Origin: Pedobacter sp.
Lineage (GTDB): Bacteria; Bacteroidota; Bacteroidia; Sphingobacteriales; Sphingobacteriaceae
Assembly (NCBI RefSeq): GCF_031119335.1
Contig: NZ_JAVHXT010000018.1
Coordinates: 30,094 to 94,093, forward strand
Length of the DNA: 64,000 nt
Direction: 5' to 3'
Shown: one piece after another, positions 14,518-22,901 of the stretch
Layout of the letters: the number at the start of each line of letters is the position of its first letter
Numbering within the stretch: position 1 is the stretch's first letter
Notes under the pieces: model-generated
What the model was told of the DNA's origin: nothing
Database searches by the model: none
What the model saw: only the letters and a program-made list of their open reading frames with translations
Program-made: the position numbers and the translations under genes

Positions 14518-16266
14518 TTATGTCTTGGATTGTTTACGAAGTCCAACTACTGCATTTTTAATATCTTGTTTAGCACCTTTATTGCTCCATTCTTTCCAAA
14601 ATTTAATGGTTGCACTATCAGGCTTGATTGTCGGCTCCGAAATCAGCACCCTTGTTGGAAGTAATGAAGCATCTCCAACTATCAATGCTTCTCCAATGTC
14701 TAAGATTGGAAGAACTTCTGTCAATCCTGTAAGATTGTCTGGTAAAAGTTTTTTGATAACAGCTTGGTCTTCTGCATTGGCAAGTCGTAACGAAATAAAA
14801 TTGTTGCACTGACTTAAAACAGTTCGGTTTACTTCGGCTGGTCGTTGGCTGATTACAGTTAAGCTTACGCCATATTTTCTGCCTTCTTTTGCAATTCTTT
14901 CAAAACTTTTTAATCCAAGTTCGGAAGCACTGTCCTGATTGGTTCTTTCAGGAATATACAAATGAGCCTCATCACACATCAAACAAATTGGATGTTGATT
15001 TTCTTTTGCAGTCCACTGTTGAACGGTAAAAACAATTCTTGCAACCAACCCAATTACTAAGGGTAAAACATCTGATGGTACTTCTGAAAAATCTATAATT
15101 TTTACACCCGATTTTTTGCCGTTAAGTTCAGAACCGTGCATCAATGCACTACAAAAATCGTTTAACCAATCTAATTGCAATTCATCTTCGGATATTTGAA
15201 ATAAAAAACCTAAGCGTTTATCCTCTTTCTTTGCTTCAAGACGCTGAATAAAACGGGATAGCTTGCCGTTAAAATCTCCATTCTTACCTGCTGCCGTTGA
15301 ACCTGCAACACGTTCTGTGTCTAATCGTTTAAGTTCATCTAAAACAGCATCCAATTTATAAGGTATTGGACTGTCAATCGTTAAGTTATCGATAAATACG
15401 GTATCTCTAATTGAAGTAAGGTAATTTTTCTTTTCTGTATATACTGTTCTTGAAAAAACCATTGCTTGATTTGGTGCATTACTGTCGCTTCTATCAAGAA
15501 GCATAGCCAACATTTCTTCATAAGTCAATAGCCAATAAGGTAACATCAAAACACCGTTGGCAAGATTTCCCTTTTTGCCTAAATCAGAAGGATTTGCAAT
15601 TCTGAAATGTTGTATTCCGTCAGCTTTAAAATTTGCTCCGCTGTATTCTCCGTGTATGTCAAACAAAATAGAATTTGCCATTGGCAATTTGGCTATCTGT
15701 TCAATAATTTTTGCTACACACCAAGATTTTCCTGAACCTGTACTACCTACAATTACAGCGTGGCGTTGAAAAAGTTTATCTCCGTCCAAAAATGCTTCTG
15801 CATTTTCATCTATTGAATATTTTCCGATTGAAAGCGGAATTTCATAATTCTCTTTGGTGGAAATAGTTTGCATAAACTTGGTAATATTCTCTCCGTCTAT
15901 CGGATAACATTTAGCTTCGATTTCGGGAACAGTATCCAGTGTTCTTTTGAAAACATTTTCTTTTTCTCCGTGTTTATTCAACAAAGTGCCAATCAAATTC
16001 ACTTTCAAAATATTTTCAGTGAAAAGGAAATTGTTTAATCCTAAATCATCTCCTGCTGGTTGTTCTTCATCGGAAGCTTTCCGAGTTATACGATTTATAA
16101 TTCCGATTAAGTGTTGTCCCGCTTTTGAACTTTGAACTGCTACCAAATGATTGACTTGTAACTTTCTTAGTTTTTCAAGTTCATCAACTTTTATGATTAA
16201 TGTTGCTGTATCAACACTAAACACTGTTCCGATAGAAGAATTGTCTTCAAAAGTGAATATTGCCAT
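14518..16266 (-). CDS. herA: HerA-like ATPase of a SIR2-HerA defence module
   Basis: The 582-residue protein has an N-terminal HAS-like barrel (about residues 1-100) and a HerA/FtsK-type ATPase: Walker A GSTGSGKS (174-181), Walker B region CLMCDEAHLYIPE with DEAH at 432-435, and a downstream KYGVSLTVISQRPAEV segment. HerA ATPases form hexamers that move on DNA. Paired with a SIR2-domain protein they give the known SIR2-HerA anti-phage system, in which infection leads to NAD+ loss. It follows the SIR2 gene by 6 bp and is the last gene of the five-gene operon. Its stop codon lies 11 bases from the left border hairpin. Confidence 0.88.
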   Translation of the reverse strand: MAIFTFEDNSSIGTVFSVDTATLIIKVDELEKLRKLQVNHLVAVQSSKAGQHLIGIINRITRKASDEEQPAGDDLGLNNFLFTENILKVNLIGTLLNKHGEKENVFKRTLDTVPEIEAKCYPIDGENITKFMQTISTKENYEIPLSIGKYSIDENAEAFLDGDKLFQRHAVIVGSTGSGKSWCVAKIIEQIAKLPMANSILFDIHGEYSGANFKADGIQHFRIANPSDLGKKGNLANGVLMLPYWLLTYEEMLAMLLDRSDSNAPNQAMVFSRTVYTEKKNYLTSIRDTVFIDNLTIDSPIPYKLDAVLDELKRLDTERVAGSTAAGKNGDFNGKLSRFIQRLEAKKEDKRLGFLFQISEDELQLDWLNDFCSALMHGSELNGKKSGVKIIDFSEVPSDVLPLVIGLVARIVFTVQQWTAKENQHPICLMCDEAHLYIPERTNQDSASELGLKSFERIAKEGRKYGVSLTVISQRPAEVNRTVLSQCNNFISLRLANAEDQAVIKKLLPDNLTGLTEVLPILDIGEALIVGDASLLPTRVLISEPTIKPDSATIKFWKEWSNKGAKQDIKNAVVGLRKQSKT

Positions 16267-16272
16267 ATTTTG

Positions 16273-17292
16273 TTATTGTATTCGTTTTAGGTATTCCGTC
16301 AAGTTCCAATAGCTAACATTTTCAATGATATGATCTCCTTGACTTGATGAATATATTTTGGTGTCTTTATCGTTGCTTTCTTCTATTAAGATATAATTTT
16401 TACAGCCTCCATCAATTATTGTTTCTTTTGTTTTTGGTGTTAATTCTTTTGTGATAACAATGATTGGCTTGGTCTTTATTTGCTGAATGAGTTTTGGTTG
16501 TACGTGAACATCATTAAAGCCGTATCCAATGCACAAATAGCCATTTGCATTTTGGATTTCCGTATCTGCTTGTGCGAAAATGGTTCTATAAGGTTCATTA
16601 TGCGTTTCGGCATATTTACTAAGTCCTGGCGTTACAATCAGTGGTTTGTAATCTTGTGGAATGTTTCTACGTAAGGGCAAATGAATATTTTCTTTTACTG
16701 GTGTTTCAAACCAATCTAATGAACCGTGAACTTTCCAAATATTGACTTGTCCGCTATATCCTTTTATGTTTGATAAAGCATTAGTGTGAATGCTGTCTGA
16801 AAAATGTCCAATATAGTTTTGAGCATATCCTGTACAAATAAATGCTTCCGCAGTACTTGCACTATATTCAGCAATGCGGTCGTAGTTGGTTGTAACGATG
16901 GAAAGTTTTCTATTCGTTGTTGAAAGCAGGTGTTTCATCAATATTACCAGTGGCACTTCTTTTCCGTTCAAAACAAATTGTTCGTATGCTTGTAAATCTG
17001 CTTCTGCAATCAATCTCCACGTAGCTTCAATTACTGCTCTTAGAACATTGTCATTGAGTTGTATTCCTAACAAGGCTTTTTCTAAATCTTTGTTATCTTC
17101 AAGACTTTTCTTAAATGCTTCAAGTTGAGCATTATCAATATCATTGTCAAAATGCAATGTGTTTTTCAAATATTCCCCAAGTTTCCACATTGATGGTAAG
17201 CCAAAAGGAACGGAAGCTCCACTGCCTAATATAATCAATGGAACTTTATTTGTCCAATCTTGAAGTTGTTTTAATAATGCGTCAAAATCCAT
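16273..17292 (-). CDS. SIR2-like NADase-type protein
   Basis: The 339-residue protein has the SIR2-type nucleotide-binding start LIILGSGASVPFG (Gly/Ser loop at residues 23-27), VTTNYDRIAEYSA (134-139 TTNYDR) and the catalytic-type WKVHGSLDWF with His189. These three stretches define the SIR2_2 group found in anti-phage systems, where the domain cleaves NAD+ to halt infected cells. Its start codon directly abuts the stop of the upstream methylase gene, and herA follows after 6 bp, so the proteins are made together. The activity is inferred from the family; all three key motifs look intact. Confidence 0.88.
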   Translation of the reverse strand: MDFDALLKQLQDWTNKVPLIILGSGASVPFGLPSMWKLGEYLKNTLHFDNDIDNAQLEAFKKSLEDNKDLEKALLGIQLNDNVLRAVIEATWRLIAEADLQAYEQFVLNGKEVPLVILMKHLLSTTNRKLSIVTTNYDRIAEYSASTAEAFICTGYAQNYIGHFSDSIHTNALSNIKGYSGQVNIWKVHGSLDWFETPVKENIHLPLRRNIPQDYKPLIVTPGLSKYAETHNEPYRTIFAQADTEIQNANGYLCIGYGFNDVHVQPKLIQQIKTKPIIVITKELTPKTKETIIDGGCKNYILIEESNDKDTKIYSSSQGDHIIENVSYWNLTEYLKRIQ

Positions 17293-19131
17293 TTATATCG
17301 TTATTTCATATTTCTCTATCAAAAATTTATCTACTTCTTCTTTTGTAGCTCCATTCGATAAAAAATATCTGTCTTGTTCGTTTAATTCACAAATTCCAAA
17401 ATTTTTCACATAGTTTTTAGCGTATGAAAAAAATCCTCCTGAATATGGTTTACTTGTATTTTCCATATAGTATTCAAATACCTTTGATTCCAAAATTCGT
17501 TTCAGTATTTTAAGTTCCTGATGTGATTCGTTAAAAATTGCATATCCGCAATAAATCAACATATCTTTTTGGTCTGTAAAAACGAAGTGTGGATTTTTTG
17601 TCATATAAGGAAAAAGTAGTTTGTAGCCTTTATCGGACAATGCTTGCGTTCGCCCAAAAGCATACCAAGCTCCGTAATCTCCATTTCCTTTATCCCTTGA
17701 TAGTAAAGTTTTCTTATTGTCCGACAAATATTTATAGGTTTTTGGGAAGTTGTTTTTTAGATACTTTTCATTCATTAGAGTAAGCGGACTTATTCCGTTT
17801 GTGTACGGATAAATCAGTTTCTCTTTTACAGCTTCAATTTCGTGTTCGTGCTTGAGAATATTCGGTTTGATTATATCTCTACAAATCCCTTTTTCTATTT
17901 CATATTTCTTTCCATTTTGTTCAAGTATGAAATGCTCTTCCGTTTCAGAAACAGGTTTGAAAATATAAATGTTATTACTTAGAGTCGCTATACCATTTCT
18001 TATTTTGTATTTTTCACCTAATGGCTTTCCTGCACTTTCAATTCGTTTGATGTTTTCAATAATTGCATTGTCATTAAGTAACCAACCCTTATGAGAATCC
18101 AAATCTTGGTAAGGAATTTTATTGAAAGATTTAAGTCCGTTTGGGGTTAATGTAGAACTACTTTCTTTCTTGAAAGATACTGTTGTTGATTGTTTTTTAG
18201 ATATTAAACAAATACAAGTATATGCGGACTTCTTTCCAAATAATTTTTCGTGTCCAAAATCTATAATACTCAAATCATATTCCTTTTCTTGCAGGTATTT
18301 TCTTAGTTGTCTTGCATTTACACTTTTGTAGAATGAATTTACGGTTATGTAACCCAAAACACCACTGTCGTTTAGTTGCGTTAATCCAATTTCAAAAAAT
18401 GGAATATACAAATCTGGGTTTCCTGATTTTGTAACCGTCCAATTTGATAAAAGTAATTTAGAAGCTATGTCTATATTTTTGGCTCTTACATAAGGTGGAT
18501 TTCCTATAATTAAATCAAATCCATTATTTGCTTTAATTCTTGTTTCATTTTTAAACCAATCAAATGAAAGAGCGTCACCACAATGCAAATTAAATTTAAA
18601 CTCTTTTCTATCTTCATCATTCGCCAAAGCCAAAAGTGAAAGCAAAATTTCTGTTCTTCTGATGCTACTTTTACTAATATCTAAACCAAATATGTTTTCA
18701 CTGAATATCTGATAATAAGTCTTGTTGGTTTCCAATTTTAATTTTTTGGAAACAGTATATAAAAATGCTCCGCAACCACAAGCAATATCTGCAACTAAAG
18801 CATCTTGATGTGGTTTTTCAATTTTTGAAAATGAATTTTCTATAATAAAAATTTTGATATAGTTTGGCGTATAAATGGCTCCGTTAATGACTTGTTCATT
18901 TTTAGGAATAGCCAGCTCAAACGCTTCAATCAGGTCATCAAAAGTAAGTTTAACGTCTAATTGAGTGTATTGGCTCAAAGGCGAATTATCTGAAATAGTC
19001 AGTGATTTAATTAAGGTATTATTTCTGACTTTTAGAGTATTTGCTTTAATAAAAGCAGAAACAATAATCTTATTCAGAGAAGTTTCATCTTCGCTGAATT
19101 GATTAATGATATTTTTAAATTCTTTCTGCAT
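17293..19131 (-). CDS. N6-adenine DNA methyltransferase (Eco57I-like) of the defence operon
   Basis: The 612-residue protein has the target region start GAIYTPNYI (about 84-92), AdoMet-binding motif I VADIACGCGAF (113-123) and catalytic motif IV NPPYVRA (211-214 for NPPY), then a long C-terminal part of the target-recognition type. This is a gamma-class N6-adenine methylase related to Eco57I and to BREX PglX-like enzymes. There is no N-terminal nuclease motif, in contrast to the longer enzyme 4 bp upstream. It may methylate the partner strand or a second site, or work as a PglX-like subunit with SIR2 and HerA. It is AT-rich like the rest of the cassette. Confidence 0.85.
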   Translation of the reverse strand: MQKEFKNIINQFSEDETSLNKIIVSAFIKANTLKVRNNTLIKSLTISDNSPLSQYTQLDVKLTFDDLIEAFELAIPKNEQVINGAIYTPNYIKIFIIENSFSKIEKPHQDALVADIACGCGAFLYTVSKKLKLETNKTYYQIFSENIFGLDISKSSIRRTEILLSLLALANDEDRKEFKFNLHCGDALSFDWFKNETRIKANNGFDLIIGNPPYVRAKNIDIASKLLLSNWTVTKSGNPDLYIPFFEIGLTQLNDSGVLGYITVNSFYKSVNARQLRKYLQEKEYDLSIIDFGHEKLFGKKSAYTCICLISKKQSTTVSFKKESSSTLTPNGLKSFNKIPYQDLDSHKGWLLNDNAIIENIKRIESAGKPLGEKYKIRNGIATLSNNIYIFKPVSETEEHFILEQNGKKYEIEKGICRDIIKPNILKHEHEIEAVKEKLIYPYTNGISPLTLMNEKYLKNNFPKTYKYLSDNKKTLLSRDKGNGDYGAWYAFGRTQALSDKGYKLLFPYMTKNPHFVFTDQKDMLIYCGYAIFNESHQELKILKRILESKVFEYYMENTSKPYSGGFFSYAKNYVKNFGICELNEQDRYFLSNGATKEEVDKFLIEKYEITI

Positions 19132-19135
19132 TTTA

Positions 19136-22100
19136 TCAATTTAAAATTTGAATTCGGTCAATGTTTCTACCTCTGTCGCTAAAGAATACTTTTTCTTCAT
19201 CAGTTAATCCATATAGCTGATAACATAATTCATCTAATGTATTCCATTGTGTTGAAAGTAATCTTGAAATACTTCTTTGCTGTGTAGGTGAAGATGATTT
19301 ATAGTTGGTCTGTAATTCGTCAATTCGTTTGGCAACTACTGCCAAATCAGACTTTAATTGCTCATTTTCTCTGAAATTTGAAACAGGGAAAGGAACAGGT
19401 TCAAGAAATTGTTTATTGAATTTGAAATATCCGTTTGATTGTGGATTAGCTATTGACCTTGCTAAAACAGAATATACGGTTGAGTTGATGACAGCCGATA
19501 AAGCATAAAGACTGTTTTCGTCTTTTTGAGGAATGTCTATAAAAAAGACATTTGCATTGTCGCAATAAGTTCTAACGGAAAATGTAACGGTAGCGAAAGT
19601 GTCCAAAGCCGTCATTGGTACTAATATTTTAGGATATGTAGCACCGTGATTTTGCACTCTTGTAAACAAGTGCCAATTGTTATCATCGTATTTTTCAGGA
19701 AATTTCTTTGGTAATGTTTCGACAGTAGATTCAATTGTAGCCTTGTTCCTTTGTAAATATTCAGAAGCAAGCGGAAACCTTTCTCTGAAATCAGAGAATT
19801 TTATTTCAGTTACAATTCCGTCTGTAACATCATAAGGGAATATGACAAATACATCTGCATTATCTTTCCTGTATGGATAGAAGTTTTCATTGCAGATAAG
19901 TGGTCTGCAAGCCTCGAACTCAATTTCAAAATCTTCTTCAATGTGCGATTTTCCTCTGATAATTCCATTTTCAACAGAAATCGGTCTTATGTGATAAGCT
20001 CTATCCCAAAGCACCTGAACACCAACACGTACTTTTGCATAATCTCCTAAACTGCCATTTTCCAATAATCTTGTTTTGATTTCAATAAGTTGGTTGTCAT
20101 CAAAACTCCAAGGATTAGCTGATACGGCAGATGCTGGTATAATAGAATATTGTTCGGGTGCAATATCTGGTGTTTCTGTTTCTCTTAATTGTGAGGGAAG
20201 TGTTTCAGGGGTTCCGTCATATAATTTGAAACTAAAATTATCGGAAGATGATTTGTCCAATAGGAGTACTGCTACATAAGTAATACGGTCTTTAAATATA
20301 CTCGTTGCTTCAAAATCAATAACAGACGAAAGATAGTTAGATGTTGTAATTATTTCTCTAATTTTCTTTCCGTATTCTGTTTTGAAAAACCTTTTTTGAA
20401 CAATATATCCAAGTCTCCCTGTCGGATTTAACAATTCTATCCCTCTTTCAATGAAAGGAATGGCTAAATCAACTTTCCCATTTTTTGAAGATGGAAACCT
20501 TGTTTTGATATATAGGTGCATATAAGGCAAATCAATATTATAATGTTTTACCTCAACATAAGGCGGATTACCAACGATATAATCAAAACCTCTTTTTTCC
20601 TCAAATATTTTACTAAAGCCCTGCTCACTTTCCCAATCAAAGATATTTGTATTTAAAAACTCATCTTCATTATGTTCGAGTGCTGGAAATTTTTCAAGAA
20701 TATCGGATTCAACTAAAGAATTACCACAACGAATATTGTTCCCAACTCCGTTTAATATTTTGTTGCCAAAAAGCCCAATTTCATTGTATGATTCAAGATA
20801 TTCAGAGGTGTCAATTATCTTTAAAGATAAGGACATTTTAGCAACTTCTACAGCTTCGGGGTCAATATCAATACCGAAAATGCAATTATCCATAATGGCT
20901 TTCTTACCCAATACATTGACAATCACATCATCATTTGTAGCAACAAAATATTTTTGGAAATCGGGGTGATTTGAAATGAAAAATAATTCTCGAAAAATCT
21001 CCTCGATATAATCATACACCTCAATAGCAAAAACGCCACTTCCACAAGCTATGTCTAAAATCTTTTTATCAAAAAGAGCTTCAATTCCTTCTTCCAAAAG
21101 TTTTTGTTTAGGAATTGTTCTTCTGATAATTTCTTGAACGATGTATTGAGGTGTACTTACCGCACCTTTAGTTTTTAAATATTCGCTTTTGATTTCGTCT
21201 TTTACCTCATTGTTTTCAATTAGAAGTTTTTTAGACAAGAAAATCTCATAAATATCGCTAAGTACCTTTGTTGGGATTACATCAAAACGATAAGGGGACG
21301 GATAGTAAATAACTTGGAGTAGTTGGTCGAAAACTTCGTTTGAAATCTCAATTTCGTGAATTGCATTTATTCGATCAAATAAAGGTCCGTCATAATGTTC
21401 AAAGAAATCGAAATAAGAAGAATTTTTAAATTCATTCCAAAATCCTTTTTCTTTGAATGATAACAATAGTCCCTCTTCTTCAATTTTGCGAGCTTCACAA
21501 ACCCGAATAAATAATATTCTGTTTATGATGATTTGAACAATGTAGCTAAGGTTTGCTGAATTGTTTCTTATATAATCTGCATTGTTGTTCAGAATGTCCG
21601 TAGCTAAAGCTAAACGAAAATCAGAAAGTTGTTGGGCAAATTTAAAATCGGGAGTTGTTTTTTCAACATAACGATTTCCTTGAAAAGAAGATGAATAAAT
21701 CTCGTCAAGTTTGCCTTTGTAAATATTTTCTTTAAGAAGATGTGCTTCTAAAATTTCAAATTTTTCAATGTAGTCGTCAAGGGTAAAATACAATCTTCCT
21801 AAATTGGCGTTTTGTTCTCTTTTAGGTGTATAAGTACAATCGTAAATTGCAAATTCTTCAAAATTTGAAATGAAAGCACAAGGTGCTAAAATTGACCAAC
21901 CGTAAGATTTTATTTGAAAAGCGGCTTCTGTATCGTCAAGAATTTTTACAGAAATATCTTTTGCATCAAGAAATGTCAATTTCTGTCTTGCGACTTTGAA
22001 TGTATAATCAGGTCGTGTATTTTGCGAGCCAATTCCTTTTAGTTTTTCTTTTTCAGCTTTTGATAAAACTTTTTCTTGAAGAATTTGAGAAGTATCCCGA

Positions 22101-22246
22101 ACGTCCCAATCAAATATGGCTAATAATTCATTTAGCCAAGTTCTGATTGTTTCTTCCGAAGTTAAATCAAGTTTGCCTTGCTCTTTGAACTTATTGTATT
22201 CAGTAATGAGTTCAGCTAATTTTTGTTTACGTTGTTCTGAACTCAT
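19136..22246 (-). CDS. Type IIG-like restriction endonuclease-methyltransferase
   Basis: The 1036-residue protein joins a nuclease-like N-terminus to a methylase. RPDYTFK (Pro-Asp at 79-80) followed by FLDAKD (94-96 Asp-Ala-Lys) fits the PD-(D/E)xK signature of type IIG enzymes. AdoMet motif I DIACGSGVFA lies at 398-406 and motif IV NPPYVEV at 560-566, followed by a target-recognition region of about 400 residues. Such enzymes both cut and methylate. Its start overlaps the XRE gene stop by 4 bp, the usual sign of translational coupling. The nuclease motif is visible but its activity is unproven. Confidence 0.85.
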   Translation of the reverse strand: MSSEQRKQKLAELITEYNKFKEQGKLDLTSEETIRTWLNELLAIFDWDVRDTSQILQEKVLSKAEKEKLKGIGSQNTRPDYTFKVARQKLTFLDAKDISVKILDDTEAAFQIKSYGWSILAPCAFISNFEEFAIYDCTYTPKREQNANLGRLYFTLDDYIEKFEILEAHLLKENIYKGKLDEIYSSSFQGNRYVEKTTPDFKFAQQLSDFRLALATDILNNNADYIRNNSANLSYIVQIIINRILFIRVCEARKIEEEGLLLSFKEKGFWNEFKNSSYFDFFEHYDGPLFDRINAIHEIEISNEVFDQLLQVIYYPSPYRFDVIPTKVLSDIYEIFLSKKLLIENNEVKDEIKSEYLKTKGAVSTPQYIVQEIIRRTIPKQKLLEEGIEALFDKKILDIACGSGVFAIEVYDYIEEIFRELFFISNHPDFQKYFVATNDDVIVNVLGKKAIMDNCIFGIDIDPEAVEVAKMSLSLKIIDTSEYLESYNEIGLFGNKILNGVGNNIRCGNSLVESDILEKFPALEHNEDEFLNTNIFDWESEQGFSKIFEEKRGFDYIVGNPPYVEVKHYNIDLPYMHLYIKTRFPSSKNGKVDLAIPFIERGIELLNPTGRLGYIVQKRFFKTEYGKKIREIITTSNYLSSVIDFEATSIFKDRITYVAVLLLDKSSSDNFSFKLYDGTPETLPSQLRETETPDIAPEQYSIIPASAVSANPWSFDDNQLIEIKTRLLENGSLGDYAKVRVGVQVLWDRAYHIRPISVENGIIRGKSHIEEDFEIEFEACRPLICNENFYPYRKDNADVFVIFPYDVTDGIVTEIKFSDFRERFPLASEYLQRNKATIESTVETLPKKFPEKYDDNNWHLFTRVQNHGATYPKILVPMTALDTFATVTFSVRTYCDNANVFFIDIPQKDENSLYALSAVINSTVYSVLARSIANPQSNGYFKFNKQFLEPVPFPVSNFRENEQLKSDLAVVAKRIDELQTNYKSSSPTQQRSISRLLSTQWNTLDELCYQLYGLTDEEKVFFSDRGRNIDRIQILN

Positions 22247-22554
22247 TTTCTATTCTTTTTTGTTTGATATTTGATTTCTTCTTCTGCTGCTATTAAAATG
22301 TCTTTGGCATATTTTTCATCTGCAAGTTGATACGCAACTTGTCTACTCATAAATGCAATAACAAGTTCTTTCTCGTCCACGTTGAAAGTCTTAGCAATTA
22401 TCGGGAGCATTTGCCTATTTACAGGTCTTTCTCCACGTTCTAATTTACTTAATGTGCTTTGGTCTATATCGAGTAAAGCAGCAAGTTTTCGTAAAGGCAT
22501 TTCTGCCTTTTCTCTAAGTTGTCTGATATGGTCGCCTAAGTTTTCTATTTGCAT
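22243..22554 (-). CDS. XRE-family regulator (controller-type) of the defence operon
   Basis: The 103-residue protein has a Cro/C1 helix-turn-helix at about residues 8-62 (RQLREKAEMPLRKLAALLDI, then QSTLSKLERGERP). It resembles the controller proteins of restriction-modification systems. It is the first gene of the five-gene unit and overlaps the next by 4 bp. A perfect inverted repeat, TTGACA-4-TGTCAA, lies 16-31 bases upstream of its start codon and is the likely operator, so it probably controls its own operon. Confidence 0.88.
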   Translation of the reverse strand: MQIENLGDHIRQLREKAEMPLRKLAALLDIDQSTLSKLERGERPVNRQMLPIIAKTFNVDEKELVIAFMSRQVAYQLADEKYAKDILIAAEEEIKYQTKKNRK

Positions 22555-22569
22555 CTTGAAAAATATTTC

Positions 22570-22585
22570 TTGACATTCTTGTCAA
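22570..22585. promoter_or_regulatory. Inverted-repeat operator upstream of the XRE gene
   Basis: TTGACA (22570-22575) and TGTCAA (22580-22585) form a perfect dyad with a 4-base centre, 16 to 31 bases ahead of the XRE start on the minus strand. Position and symmetry fit autoregulation by the encoded helix-turn-helix dimer. Confidence 0.65.
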
Positions 22586-22669
22586 ATTTATTTTAAAATT
22601 TCATTCTACCAAAATTTTTAGCAACGTTTTTCTGTCGGGGTGGTGGGTGGGCTTGGGTGCGTAGGCAAA

Positions 22670-22735
22670 ATTGCAGCTCTTTTGCAAGCTTGGGTCTGTG
22701 CGTTGGCTTTGTGCGGCTTGCAAATGTGCTGCAAT
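22670..22735. repeat. Cassette-border hairpin, right copy
   Basis: Outer stem ATTGCAGC (22670-22677) with GCTGCAAT (22728-22735), internal loops TCT and TGT, inner stem TTTGCAAGC with GCTTGCAAA. The core is identical to the left copy except for one loop base. Both copies are followed by a similar GTG-(T/C)-GGTGG stretch. Confidence 0.85.
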
Positions 22736-22834
22736 GTGCGGTGGGTTGTTGAGGTTTTTGTCTGTCAGTTGATTGTTGTATGGTCGCTCGGTTGGGGTTG
22801 CAGATAACTTATTTATACCGGAATCTTTTTCTTG

Positions 22835-22882
22835 AAAAACTTCCTCAAGCCCGCGGTTTTATAAATATAGGAGGAAGTTTTT
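22835..22882. terminator. Inverted repeat after the recombinase gene
   Basis: AAAAACTTCCTC (22835-22846) pairs perfectly with GAGGAAGTTTTT (22871-22882) across 24 bases. It lies 20 bp past the recombinase stop on the minus strand, so it may be its terminator; a role as a recombination site beside the cassette is also possible. Confidence 0.55.
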
Positions 22883-22901
22883 GAATAATATTTGTCCACT
22901 A

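Larger units (their letters stand above)
22586..22901. other. Right border region of the defence cassette
   Basis: No gene is seen. In order it holds the hairpin 22670-22735, the GCAGATAAC motif (22800-22808) that mirrors the left border, and the inverted repeat 22835-22882 next to the integrase stop codon. Confidence 0.6.

Noticed and set aside
14306..14812. Plus-strand open frames across the left cassette border
   Set aside because: They overlap herA on the other strand, show no family motifs, and consist largely of hairpin and border repeats.
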